A stretch of DNA of 64,000 nucleotides from Sphingobacteriales bacterium UTBCD1. Lineage in GTDB: Bacteria > Bacteroidota > Bacteroidia > Chitinophagales > Chitinophagaceae. Positions within the stretch are counted from its first letter, which is position 1, and each line of letters begins with the position of its first letter. Below, piece after piece: positions 26,851-35,639 of the stretch. A model generated the notes under the pieces. That model was not told the DNA's origin, ran no database searches, and saw only the letters and a list, made by a program, of their open reading frames with translations. The DNA is taken from NCBI GenBank assembly GCA_002066995.1, contig MWTC01000055.1:1-64000 (forward strand), given 5' to 3'. The position numbers and the translations under genes are program-made.

Positions 26851-29800
26851 TTAAAATGTAACCTGTACTCCTGTCACAAAAGTTCTCGGTGTTGGGTAAG
26901 TGCCTTGGTAAACACCGGTAATCACATTGTTAGATACAGGTGGTTCGGGTGTAGGTCCGCTGAATTTCTTTATATGAAATAAATTATTGGCGCTAATAAA
27001 CAACCTTGCCCCTGCCAGTACTTTTGTCTTTGAAAGGAGCTTTCTTGTTACATCATATGAAAAGGTAATTTCACGACAAGCGAGATAATCTCCTTTTTCA
27101 TAAAACCGAGAATTATTTCCATTTAAGTTGGGGCTGGCGTTATTAGCTCTTGTAAAATTTTTCTTGCCCTGTGGTGCGCTACGTTGGTCGGCTGAATAAA
27201 CTTTAGAAATAGTCGCATCCCTGTTTGTTGGCGACCATGCCTGTTTTTGCATTTCAATATAGTTAAAGGTTCCCTGATATTCACCCAGAATTCTCGCTAC
27301 ATTGTCATTATAAATTGTATTTCCTAACGCAAATTCAAATTGGGCATAAAAAGAAAATCCTTTATAAGAAAGTGTGGTTGTAAAACCTCCGACCCATTTG
27401 GGGTTGATATTACCAAGATAGACCTGATCCCTTGAATCAATAGTATCATTTTTATCAACATCAAGCCAGTTTACATCCCCCTCGGTGATTTTACCTAATC
27501 CATCCGTACGATTAGGCCCTGATATTTTTGCAATATTATCAAACCTATTACCTGCGATTTTCAATACGTCTGCAGCATCCTTAAATATTGATACCTGCTT
27601 ATACCCATAAATAGCGCCTAATGTTTCGCCCTCCTGCAAACCACCAACCCATATTATTTGGCCAGATTTAGGATCATAAATCTGTAAACCACCTTGTCTG
27701 TTTTTATCATTTCCATTATATGGAAGTTTTAAAACTTTATTTGTTACAAAAGAAGCATTCGCACTTACATCTAGTTTAATTCCATTACTTGAATTGAGAA
27801 CATTTGCATTTGCGGCAAACTCATATCCCCTATTCTGAAATGTGCCAAGGTTTGTTCTTACAGAACCAAATCCTACATAGCTGGGTAAGATTAAATTCGT
27901 CAATAAATCGCTTGTCCTTCTGTCATAATAGTCAAATATTAAGTTAAACCGATCTTTTAAAATTCCAATATCTAATCCTATATCAAATGTTTTACTTTTC
28001 TCCCATCTCAGATTATTATTAACTAATCCGGTGTTTAAAAAGCCTGCTCCCCCATTGTAAAGACCTTGTGAGGCATATGTCCCCTGTACTTCATATCTTC
28101 CTAAACCAGCCACATTACCATTTACCCCATAGCTTACCCGTGGTTTGAAAGTAGAAATATATTTTTCCAATCCCATATTTTCATAAAACTTTTCTTTGTG
28201 AAGATTCCACCCTGCTGACATCCCAGGAAAAAATCCAAATCGGTTCCCTTCCGGCAATGCAGAAACTCCATCACGTCTTGCAACAAAAGTTAAAAGATAT
28301 CGCTGGTCGTAATCATAATTAAGCCTTCCAAATTCTGAGATTATTTTGTACTCTGACTTCGCAGTTCCATTTATTACTCCAGATGAATTATTGCCATTAA
28401 TCCCGGCAGCAAAAGTAGTAGATGCATTGGAGGTAGATATATCGTCTGTTGGGGCATTCGTACCGGTAGTATTTTGTCCATAAGATTTGATACCATAATA
28501 TTCTGCACCAAGCATTACATTTAGATTATGTTTATCTGCAAATCTTTTTTCGTAATTAACGATACCGTTGAATTGCGTTGAAAAATCTCTGGAAAAATCT
28601 TCAAACGATGTTCTGCTTGTATTAGAGAAAGAAGGAGGTGTTGCAAAAATATTGGCATAGGTTTGAGTAGATTTCTGGAATGATTCATTGAATTCTTCTC
28701 TTAAATATCCGTTACCAGTTGCCTTTACATACAACCCTTTGATAATATCCCATTTTACCGATGCACTTGCGGTTATCCTGTTTATCTCATTTCTTCTGTC
28801 TAATCTGCTGAGCCAATAAAGAGGATTACCATCATTTACACCATTGCCGGGATTGGGTCTTGTCTTTGCTGAATCAATCCATGGATTAAATGTGGGCCAA
28901 AGAGCAAGATTCCTATATAGGTTATTTACTTCCGAGCCATTTACTCCGAGTTGAGAAGATGTTGAAAGATTGATTCCGCTACTTACTTCCACATTTGGCT
29001 TTACTTTATAAGAACCATTAACAACACCGGAGTAACGTTTGTACCCGGATCCTACTATCACACCATCCTCGTCATAATAATCAAAACTGGCAAAATATTT
29101 TCCTTTATCATTACCCCCTGAAAAGTTAATGTAATGGTCTTGCGTATTAGTGTTTCTGAATAAGATGTCTTGTACTTCACCACCATGATCTTTAAAAATT
29201 ATTGTGCCTCCGTATGGATCACCTACCGTATCCCACCCAGCCTGTAATAAGTAAGATGTGGAAGAGTTATATGATCGTATATCAAATGAGGCAAGGTTCG
29301 CTGCATCAGTTAACAATCCCATACCTCTTGTGCTATTCATAGCACTTAATGATATCCCCGAATTAAAATTTCCTAATCTGCCATAATAAATATAATCCTT
29401 TGCATTCATGAATTTATAGTTCTCTCTTTCCTTATTAAAACCAGCAGTAAAGCGGTAACTAATCTCAGATCTGCCGGCCCGGCCTTGTCTTGTTGTAATA
29501 AGTATCACACCATTATTAGCTCTTGCACCATAAATAGCTGTTGAAGCAGCATCTTTTAATAGTTCAATTGAGGCTATATCTTCTGTTGGTATGTCATTAA
29601 ATGGCCTGATAATTCCATCCACTACAACAAGCGGAGACCCAGGACTATTAATTGAAGCGCCGCCTCTAAGTAAAATATTGGGGCTAGCACCTGGCTGACC
29701 TGAAGTATTAACTACTCTCAGTCCCGGCAGTGTGCCCTGCAAAGCAGTCCCAACATTTGACCGGGGTGCATTAGCTAAAACTTCTTTATCAAGCTTCGAA

Positions 29801-30171
29801 ATTGAACTAGTCACAGTTGTTCTTTTCTGTGAACCATACCCCACTACCACAACTTCCCCAAGTATGGATGTTTCTACTTTCATTGAAAATGAAACTTCGG
29901 CCGATCCTACAACAATATATTGTAAAGGCGCATAACCAGTAAAAGAAAACAGTAACACATCTCCTTGTACGGCATTAATAGAAAATTCTCCTAACGAATT
30001 TGTTTGAGTTGCGTTTGATTTTCCTTTTACAGAAACGGTTACACCAATTAAGGGATTACCATTTTCCTCCGAGATTACTTTACCCGAAATTTTTTGGGCT
30101 TGCGCTAAAACCGATGTGCTGATAACTGCGACTAAAGATAACAGCAGCAATTTTTTTAAAGCAGAGATCAT
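26851..30171 (-). CDS. SusC/RagA-family TonB-dependent transporter
   Basis: An 1106-residue outer-membrane importer. A signal peptide (ISALKKLLLLSLVAVISTSV) is followed by a carboxypeptidase-regulatory-like domain at about 27-100 (ISGKVISEENGNPLIGVTVS). The plug begins VVVVGYGSQKRTTVTSSISK and includes SPLVVVDGIIRPFNDIP and AIYGARANNGVILITTRQG, the SusC signature. The rest is the large barrel ending RTFVTGVQVTF. First gene of the sialic acid operon; its promoter overlaps a palindromic operator. It should import sialylated oligosaccharides or free sialic acid together with SusD. Confidence 0.96.
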   Translation of the reverse strand: MISALKKLLLLSLVAVISTSVLAQAQKISGKVISEENGNPLIGVTVSVKGKSNATQTNSLGEFSINAVQGDVLLFSFTGYAPLQYIVVGSAEVSFSMKVETSILGEVVVVGYGSQKRTTVTSSISKLDKEVLANAPRSNVGTALQGTLPGLRVVNTSGQPGASPNILLRGGASINSPGSPLVVVDGIIRPFNDIPTEDIASIELLKDAASTAIYGARANNGVILITTRQGRAGRSEISYRFTAGFNKERENYKFMNAKDYIYYGRLGNFNSGISLSAMNSTRGMGLLTDAANLASFDIRSYNSSTSYLLQAGWDTVGDPYGGTIIFKDHGGEVQDILFRNTNTQDHYINFSGGNDKGKYFASFDYYDEDGVIVGSGYKRYSGVVNGSYKVKPNVEVSSGINLSTSSQLGVNGSEVNNLYRNLALWPTFNPWIDSAKTRPNPGNGVNDGNPLYWLSRLDRRNEINRITASASVKWDIIKGLYVKATGNGYLREEFNESFQKSTQTYANIFATPPSFSNTSRTSFEDFSRDFSTQFNGIVNYEKRFADKHNLNVMLGAEYYGIKSYGQNTTGTNAPTDDISTSNASTTFAAGINGNNSSGVINGTAKSEYKIISEFGRLNYDYDQRYLLTFVARRDGVSALPEGNRFGFFPGMSAGWNLHKEKFYENMGLEKYISTFKPRVSYGVNGNVAGLGRYEVQGTYASQGLYNGGAGFLNTGLVNNNLRWEKSKTFDIGLDIGILKDRFNLIFDYYDRRTSDLLTNLILPSYVGFGSVRTNLGTFQNRGYEFAANANVLNSSNGIKLDVSANASFVTNKVLKLPYNGNDKNRQGGLQIYDPKSGQIIWVGGLQEGETLGAIYGYKQVSIFKDAADVLKIAGNRFDNIAKISGPNRTDGLGKITEGDVNWLDVDKNDTIDSRDQVYLGNINPKWVGGFTTTLSYKGFSFYAQFEFALGNTIYNDNVARILGEYQGTFNYIEMQKQAWSPTNRDATISKVYSADQRSAPQGKKNFTRANNASPNLNGNNSRFYEKGDYLACREITFSYDVTRKLLSKTKVLAGARLFISANNLFHIKKFSGPTPEPPVSNNVITGVYQGTYPTPRTFVTGVQVTF

Positions 30172-30193
30172 AAAGCAGTTTTTAGTTTAATTG

Positions 30194-30212
30194 TATTATG
30201 TATGACATAATA
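30194..30212. promoter_or_regulatory. Operator palindrome over the susC promoter
   Basis: TATTATGTATGACATAATA is a perfect 8+3+8 inverted repeat. Its core GT-ATG-AC has the GTNNNAC form used by FadR-type GntR regulators. It touches the susC -7 box (30211-30218) and would cover the transcription start, so binding should repress susC. A related sequence lies next to the divergent regulator gene. Confidence 0.7.
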
Positions 30213-30241
30213 AAGTTAGGCCTATTTAACAATTTACCAAA
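30211..30241 (-). promoter_or_regulatory. susC promoter
   Basis: On the minus strand TTTG (30238-30241), a 19-bp spacer and TAACTTTA (30211-30218) match the Bacteroidota promoter pattern TTTG-N19-TAnnTTTG with one mismatch at the last base. The leader to the susC ATG would be about 30-35 nt. Confidence 0.6.
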
Positions 30242-30303
30242 TTTTTTTTATTTTTTTCTTCTTCAGCTCATTTATAGCGATTTATATAAATATTTTCAGT
30301 ACT

Positions 30304-30320
30304 TTGCGTATAACATACAC
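30304..30320. promoter_or_regulatory. Second operator-like site, before the regulator gene
   Basis: GTATAACATA at 30308-30317 matches 9 of 10 bases of GTATGACATA in the susC operator. It is part of the inverted repeat GTAT-AAC-ATAC and has the same GTNNNAC core. It lies about 20 bp before the start codon of the GntR gene, which suggests autoregulation. Confidence 0.5.
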
Positions 30321-30338
30321 TTTTAAGTAATACATATT

Positions 30339-31046
30339 ATGGCTATTCCTGCAATAAAAACTGCTCTGAAAATCGTTGACACCAGCTCCCTTGTTGACAA
30401 AGTGGAAGCGAATATTGTGGAGCTTTTAAAGGAACAAAAACTAAAAGTGGGTGACAGTATTCCCAAGGAAATTGATTTGGCCGAATCTTTAGGTGTCAGC
30501 CGCACCGTAATCAGGGAAGCATTAATGCGTTTACGAATGATGGGAGTTATTGATTCGAAAAAAAAGAAAGGAGCTATAATAACGAGTCCGGATATTTTTG
30601 GAATAGTCAGTAAAAGCATGAATCCTCATATTCTTGATCAGGAAACATTGAAAGAAATCTTTGAGATCCGTTTGGTGTTGGAAATAGGCATGGCAGATTT
30701 CCTGTTTCAGCGCATGAGGAGTGAAGACATTGCAGCGTTAAAAGAAATTGTAAGCAATGAACCCCCGGTCACGGATTATCACTTATTTAATATTGAGCAT
30801 GAAATTGCTTTTCATGGAAAATTATATGAAATCACCGGTAATGAAACCCTGAAGAAATTTCAGAAAATGTTATTGCCTGTATTTGATTATGTGCATAAAA
30901 GCGGCCTTCTGAAAAAGCAACCCCTGCTTAAAAAATTCGTTTCTCATAAAGGCCTCGTGGATATTCTTGAAAACGGTTCGCCTGAAATTTTCCGCAATGC
31001 GATGAGAAATCACCTCGAAAATCACTTTGCCCGTTTGTTCAGCTAA
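30339..31046 (+). CDS. FadR-subfamily GntR regulator, probable NanR
   Basis: A 235-residue transcription factor. The winged helix-turn-helix occupies about residues 15-80 (VGDSIPKEIDLAESLGVSRT, then VIREALMRLRMMGVI and KKGAIITSP). The C-terminal FCD effector domain (about 95-230) starts EIFEIRLVLEIGMADFLFQR and contains His residues of the type that bind metal and ligand (HEIAFHGKLYEITGN, NHLENHFARLF). It is divergent from susC and lies beside two matching palindromes. E. coli NanR, the sialic acid repressor, belongs to the same subfamily, so a sialic-acid-responsive repressor of this operon is the best reading. Confidence 0.9.
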   Translation: MAIPAIKTALKIVDTSSLVDKVEANIVELLKEQKLKVGDSIPKEIDLAESLGVSRTVIREALMRLRMMGVIDSKKKKGAIITSPDIFGIVSKSMNPHILDQETLKEIFEIRLVLEIGMADFLFQRMRSEDIAALKEIVSNEPPVTDYHLFNIEHEIAFHGKLYEITGNETLKKFQKMLLPVFDYVHKSGLLKKQPLLKKFVSHKGLVDILENGSPEIFRNAMRNHLENHFARLFS

Positions 31047-31084
31047 AACCAAATATAATTTTATCCGTTGATTGAAAAGACAAT

Positions 31085-34000
31085 TTATTTTTCCTTTATC
31101 ACCAGCAACCAGCCTTTCCCTTTCGGAACTTCTATGGCATCATTGACCCCGAAAGTTTTTGCGGGCTGAAAATTCTTTATCTCCATTGCTGATACTACAG
31201 CTTTAGAACTATCAATCCCTAATTTCTTCCAGTTTATTTGCAGATGAATATTCACAGTCTCATCAGCCCAGCTGGCAACAGAGACCAAAGCCGCTCCTTT
31301 TTTCTGATACACCGTTGCCAATACATTTTTATTATCCGTCTTCACCGGGCAGTTATCACTCCAGTACCCGATCATTTTTGTCCCTTTCATTCCGAATTCA
31401 TTCCATGCTTTCCAGATCGGCCGGGGATCAGCATCTTCCGTCCATGGATAACGGTTGGTCATACCGTAAATCATTCCTCTCCAGGGATTGCCTCCGTCCT
31501 GCAACATCTCGCCCATTAGTCCAAACGGAATCCCGCTGATCTCGGTAAGAAAATAATCAGGCCCGTTATGCTGATAATCGAAGTATTCTCCAAACCACAA
31601 GCGGTTGAGGTAAGGGAAATGTTCCATGTATAGATTGGCGCTGTTATTAAACCCGTCATTTTTATTATACTGATTGGCAGAATGCAGATCCACAATTCCC
31701 GGGTGGCCGTTTTGCGTCAGCACTCTTTTTATTCGTTTCATCGTTACCCGGTCAAAAGCCACATCATCCAGGTAGATGCCATCTATACCCACATGGTTCA
31801 CCAGCCAGTTCATTCCTTCCACATAATAATTATGCCAGCGGTTTTGTCCGCTGTTTACCAGTGCCGCATCTTTTATTTCCGGGACAAACCATCCTGCCAG
31901 GTAATCATCACCTACATGCTCCTGCAGCCAGCTAAAGCCGCCGCCTTGCCCGGGAGAAAATATTTCATGACCCAGGCTGCGAATGGCAAATAATTCATAC
32001 GCCCTGTTGGAAAGTTCACGGATGGTGTTATAGATTTTCACTTTCAATCCAAGCCTGTGTGCTTCGTCAATATAGTCTTTCATTTTCTTCCACTCAATGA
32101 ACGGGTAATTGATCCAGGGATTGATGGGTGTGGCATGATGAATGTTGACCACCGTGGCTCCTGAAGCTTTGATCGTATCCAGGTTATCGTATTTATGATA
32201 AAAACGGGTAGCCCACTGAAAATCGGTATTAATGGTATGGAAAGGAGTGATAAGTAAATTAAAATTATAAAACAGGGTTTCGCCTTTCTTCATGACCCGG
32301 TTTCCGCTGTATGCATTCACTAAAATGCTGCCTTCCTTTTGAGTAACGTCAATTCCTCCTTTATTCTCATTTCCCCAGGATTTGGGAAGCAACAATGGTT
32401 TTTGCAAATAGAAATTAGTGTTCAGCGGGCGAACATAATTTTCATCCCTTAAAGAAAATTGTATTCCTGCATTTACATTCCCGATCCAGGCTCCATCCTG
32501 GTTTTTATGTGCAACGTCCCATTTCCAGTGGATCGCCTCGGGACGAATCCCGCCTTTTAATCCCAGTCCCATAAAATATTCCGCCGATCCCGATTTCATG
32601 GGAATATTCAGATCAATTCCATCCAGCGAAATGCCTTTTAATGCGGTCACTTTGACCTTGTAGGCAACAAATCCGTCAAATTCCAACGAACCTTCCACTT
32701 CCATTTTTATATTTTGTGATTGACTGACCGCTTTCCATGCAACAGTGCCTGCACTTTTCTTTGTAAAGACAAGGCCATTGTTTTTCCATTGGTTGACAGG
32801 ATTTCCCTTTTCATCATAAAAATTAAATTTCATCGGGCCGGCCAACAGGTCATTGGGCTTTGTTGAAACAGAAGTCATCTCTGGAGTGAAAAATGTCTGT
32901 ATTTGTGCGGGAAGTCCATCCTTATTCAGTTTCAGTTTTCTTCCCAGTAATGAAATAGCCGTGCCCGTTACTTTCAAAGGAGTATAAGGAGCGATCACGG
33001 CATTGTCCTGAGCCATCGTTGAATTCAGCCATTTCAGTCTTGTCATCTTTTGCAGGTCACTGATCCCTCCGTCTTTTGCTGATTCGTTCTGCACAAAAAG
33101 ATCAACTGGAATTTCTTTTTCACCCGATCCTTTTGCCTGCACGGTCAGTTTGCCGGAATAGTTTCCTGCCGGCAAATTTTCAGGCACATCCACTCCGCAC
33201 CACAGAGGTTGCACTTCTCTTTTTTTTACATCAACCGTTTTATGAAGAACGGTCCCATCATAGTTTATTCCATCCGTATTGAAACAATACATCGTTGCTG
33301 CCGGAATGATTTTCCCCGAAGAACTTTTCAGATCAGAAAACCGGATATGAACATCCATCAGGTCCTGCAGGGCATAAACACCTAACTGAAAAGTGAAATT
33401 CTCGCCACGCTTCACCGTATCCCTGAAATTGTTTTTGGATCCACGCTCTATCCATCTTACGGGCAGATCGTATTTCATGCGGATGGAATGCATGCGGTCT
33501 TCGGGAAAGATCAAAAAAGAACTCCCTGCATTTTCATTGGCCAGTTTCTGAGTTTCTTCAGGAGTGGCAATAAACTCCATCGGATAAAAACTGTTGAATG
33601 CATTGACAGGCTGATAAGTTGTCGCCACCGCTTCCGCAAAACCTGAGGAAGAATGAACAAGATCCTGCCACTCCTTTGAAGCCGTCACATCGGGTTTCAG
33701 GTAAACTCCTTTGGGATAGTTGGATCTTCCTTCATTTCTGTAAGGCATGTAATAGACATAATAATTGCCGGCGACTGAGACAGGTTCAAAATAGATCTCG
33801 CCGGATTCTCTTTTTATTGAAGCAACAAGAGTATTCAGAATCCTGTGCCCGGTTGCTGCATCCACCACTATGATCCTTTTAAGCTCGGGATTAAAATCCC
33901 GCCTTCTCCAGGGGATGATCACATGTGCCGCACTTTTATTCTTTTGAAATTCCGGATTTGTCAACTGCACGACAAAGCGATGATTTCCCAGTGAATCAGG

Positions 34001-34129
34001 ATCCCAGGAATCTCTTCCGTCTGAATAGCTGAAAGATTGTGCGTTAACACCCGGTACAATGATCATCAAACAAAAAAGAATAAAAGAATATTTCATAACA
34101 GATGATTTCAAAAAATTATAATTCTTCAT
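31085..34129 (-). CDS. Large secreted glycoside-hydrolase-like protein
   Basis: About 1014 residues, exported (MKYSFILFCLMIIVPGVNAQ is the hydrophobic core of the signal). The N-terminal third is beta-sandwich-like; VDVPENLPAGNYSGKLTVQA is an Ig-like segment. The second half looks like a TIM barrel: IEWKKMKDYIDEAHRLGLKV, VGIDGIYLDDVAFDR with likely catalytic acids, then GHPGIVDLHSANQYN and YMEHFPYLNRLWFGEYFDY. It resembles the DUF6067/glycoside hydrolase 123-like group. The substrate is unknown. The ATG at 34129 starts 1 bp after the stop of the DUF3472-like gene; an ATG at 34096 is also possible. Confidence 0.75.
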   Translation of the reverse strand: MKNYNFLKSSVMKYSFILFCLMIIVPGVNAQSFSYSDGRDSWDPDSLGNHRFVVQLTNPEFQKNKSAAHVIIPWRRRDFNPELKRIIVVDAATGHRILNTLVASIKRESGEIYFEPVSVAGNYYVYYMPYRNEGRSNYPKGVYLKPDVTASKEWQDLVHSSSGFAEAVATTYQPVNAFNSFYPMEFIATPEETQKLANENAGSSFLIFPEDRMHSIRMKYDLPVRWIERGSKNNFRDTVKRGENFTFQLGVYALQDLMDVHIRFSDLKSSSGKIIPAATMYCFNTDGINYDGTVLHKTVDVKKREVQPLWCGVDVPENLPAGNYSGKLTVQAKGSGEKEIPVDLFVQNESAKDGGISDLQKMTRLKWLNSTMAQDNAVIAPYTPLKVTGTAISLLGRKLKLNKDGLPAQIQTFFTPEMTSVSTKPNDLLAGPMKFNFYDEKGNPVNQWKNNGLVFTKKSAGTVAWKAVSQSQNIKMEVEGSLEFDGFVAYKVKVTALKGISLDGIDLNIPMKSGSAEYFMGLGLKGGIRPEAIHWKWDVAHKNQDGAWIGNVNAGIQFSLRDENYVRPLNTNFYLQKPLLLPKSWGNENKGGIDVTQKEGSILVNAYSGNRVMKKGETLFYNFNLLITPFHTINTDFQWATRFYHKYDNLDTIKASGATVVNIHHATPINPWINYPFIEWKKMKDYIDEAHRLGLKVKIYNTIRELSNRAYELFAIRSLGHEIFSPGQGGGFSWLQEHVGDDYLAGWFVPEIKDAALVNSGQNRWHNYYVEGMNWLVNHVGIDGIYLDDVAFDRVTMKRIKRVLTQNGHPGIVDLHSANQYNKNDGFNNSANLYMEHFPYLNRLWFGEYFDYQHNGPDYFLTEISGIPFGLMGEMLQDGGNPWRGMIYGMTNRYPWTEDADPRPIWKAWNEFGMKGTKMIGYWSDNCPVKTDNKNVLATVYQKKGAALVSVASWADETVNIHLQINWKKLGIDSSKAVVSAMEIKNFQPAKTFGVNDAIEVPKGKGWLLVIKEK

Positions 34130-34130
34130 T

Positions 34131-35465
34131 TCAATTGAGCGAATCCAGATCAACCGAAGGCCTTTTCGCTGATGGCTTGTGTTCAAAGCGTGAACCCATC
34201 ATAGTATTATCATTAAAAAAACCACAATTGCGTAAAAAGAACTGATCCCCTTCTTCTCCCCCGCCATAATCCATCCTGTATCCTATTTTTGCCGTAGCAT
34301 CTCCTGTAAATACCATTTTTGTTAGCGGCTTCCATTCCCCTTTTGTATCAACCACCCACTGATTTCCATAAAATGCTTTCCGGGTGATGTAACCGGTGGA
34401 AGGTTCAAAATTTTCCAGGAAAGAATGAAGCCTCGTCAGATAAGTGTTGGTTTCGGGGCGGCTGAAACTCGCTATAAGATTCCACCTGCCTGTTTCCGGA
34501 GTAAAAAAATAAGCAGTGAAAACAGTGTGATCGTTTCCGGCAGGCCTGGCATGCAATAAGAATCTGTAAGTGACCCCGGCTTTCCAGTCATAGTTCAGAT
34601 AACTTTGCCCTCCAGCGCCTTCATTTCCAAATTCTCCTGTATGAACGCCTTCCCCTTTCTTTATTAAAATAATCTTTTTATCTTCAGGAATGCTTTTAGG
34701 ATCATCCGTCTGAAAAGGGCTCCACACCGAAAACAGTACATGCCTTTCTGTTGGCGAATTAACCTGCATACCGAAATATCCTTCCCGGAACCCATCTGCC
34801 ATGAAATAAGAACCGATCACATCATTGCCATCAGGCACGGTGACCTCATTATAAAACCATTCGGCATTATCGCCTGTCTCTGCTGCATCATAATTGATAT
34901 GAACCGAAGGCCCCCGCCTGCCCCAGTAAAAATAATTGCCTTCGTTATTTTTTATGTAAGCAGTATTGCTACCGGCAGCGGAGCCGGCAATCCTCAATTT
35001 TTTCATTTGAGCAAACGAAGTACCGGTTCGCTTTATACCTTTCATATCAATTTTAATATAACCCGGCGATGCTATTTCCCACGTTCCGAAGTATTGCTCA
35101 TGTTCTTCCCGGCCAATCAAGTGAATTTCCTTGTAAACTTTATTTATTCCGCACAGAATAACGCTTTGTCCGTCAGGTACACCCAATACTGCATATAAAT
35201 TAATTGTTCCCGGCCTGTCCAGTTTTACATACGTGCTGAATACAGCATTTGTATCTTCCCAGTTGATCCATCCGTCATTGGTGACTCTTTCTTTTCCGCC
35301 CGATGCTTTTACTGTTACCCACGAATTACCGCCCAAAGGAACTGTTTGCCCGATCGTATCTGCAGGGATCATATTATACCCGCTTCTTAAAAAAGAATTG
35401 GTCCAGCCTCCTGAAAGAAAAAGGCAGGAAAAAAGAAAACCGGGTATCAAAAATTTATTCATCAT
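34131..35465 (-). CDS. DUF5077-DUF3472-like secreted protein
   Basis: A 444-residue exported protein (signal LIPGFLFSCLFLSGGWTNSF). The N-terminal part (GGNSWVTVKASGGKERVTND, then GTINLYAVLGVPDGQSV) resembles DUF5077. The C-terminal two thirds (FYWGRRGPSVHINYD, EGYFGMQVNSPTERHVLFSV, then GEFGNEGAGGQSYLNYDWKA and YRFLLHARPAGNDHTVFTAY) resemble DUF3472. Such proteins are common in carbohydrate loci of Bacteroidota, probably as glycan-binding or lyase-associated proteins, but no activity is established to my knowledge. First gene of a two-gene operon with the glycosidase-like protein, behind a strong consensus promoter. Confidence 0.82.
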   Translation of the reverse strand: MMNKFLIPGFLFSCLFLSGGWTNSFLRSGYNMIPADTIGQTVPLGGNSWVTVKASGGKERVTNDGWINWEDTNAVFSTYVKLDRPGTINLYAVLGVPDGQSVILCGINKVYKEIHLIGREEHEQYFGTWEIASPGYIKIDMKGIKRTGTSFAQMKKLRIAGSAAGSNTAYIKNNEGNYFYWGRRGPSVHINYDAAETGDNAEWFYNEVTVPDGNDVIGSYFMADGFREGYFGMQVNSPTERHVLFSVWSPFQTDDPKSIPEDKKIILIKKGEGVHTGEFGNEGAGGQSYLNYDWKAGVTYRFLLHARPAGNDHTVFTAYFFTPETGRWNLIASFSRPETNTYLTRLHSFLENFEPSTGYITRKAFYGNQWVVDTKGEWKPLTKMVFTGDATAKIGYRMDYGGGEEGDQFFLRNCGFFNDNTMMGSRFEHKPSAKRPSVDLDSLN

Positions 35466-35558
35466 AAGTCATGAAACTGATTAAATATTCAGGTTTTAAT
35501 CTTCACTATTATTTTTTTCGGGCAATGAACAGAATTGCTTTGCTGTCTAAACAGAAAC

Positions 35559-35573
35559 ATTTGCCGGGCAAAT
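35559..35573. promoter_or_regulatory. Operator-like palindrome at the DUF3472 operon promoter
   Basis: ATTTGCC-G-GGCAAAT is a perfect 7-1-7 inverted repeat that overlaps the -7 box at 35569-35576. Odd-centred palindromes at this position are typical repressor sites; the regulator is not identified. Confidence 0.55.
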
Positions 35574-35597
35574 ATACATTTATAGAAGGATGACAAA
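35569..35597 (-). promoter_or_regulatory. Promoter of the DUF3472/glycosidase operon
   Basis: Minus strand TTTG (35594-35597), a 17-bp spacer and TATATTTG (35569-35576) match both elements of the Bacteroidota consensus exactly. The leader to the start codon would be about 95-100 nt. Confidence 0.7.
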
Positions 35598-35639
35598 TTT
35601 GCATTCGGAAAGAAGAATATGTTGCTATGTATAAACGGC

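Noticed and set aside
30172..30338. SusC-linked anti-sigma/ECF regulation
   Set aside because: No sigma or anti-sigma gene is present; the divergent gene is a GntR/FadR regulator.
34740..35198. 152-codon frame opposite the DUF3472-like gene
   Set aside because: Shadow frame created by the composition of the real gene.
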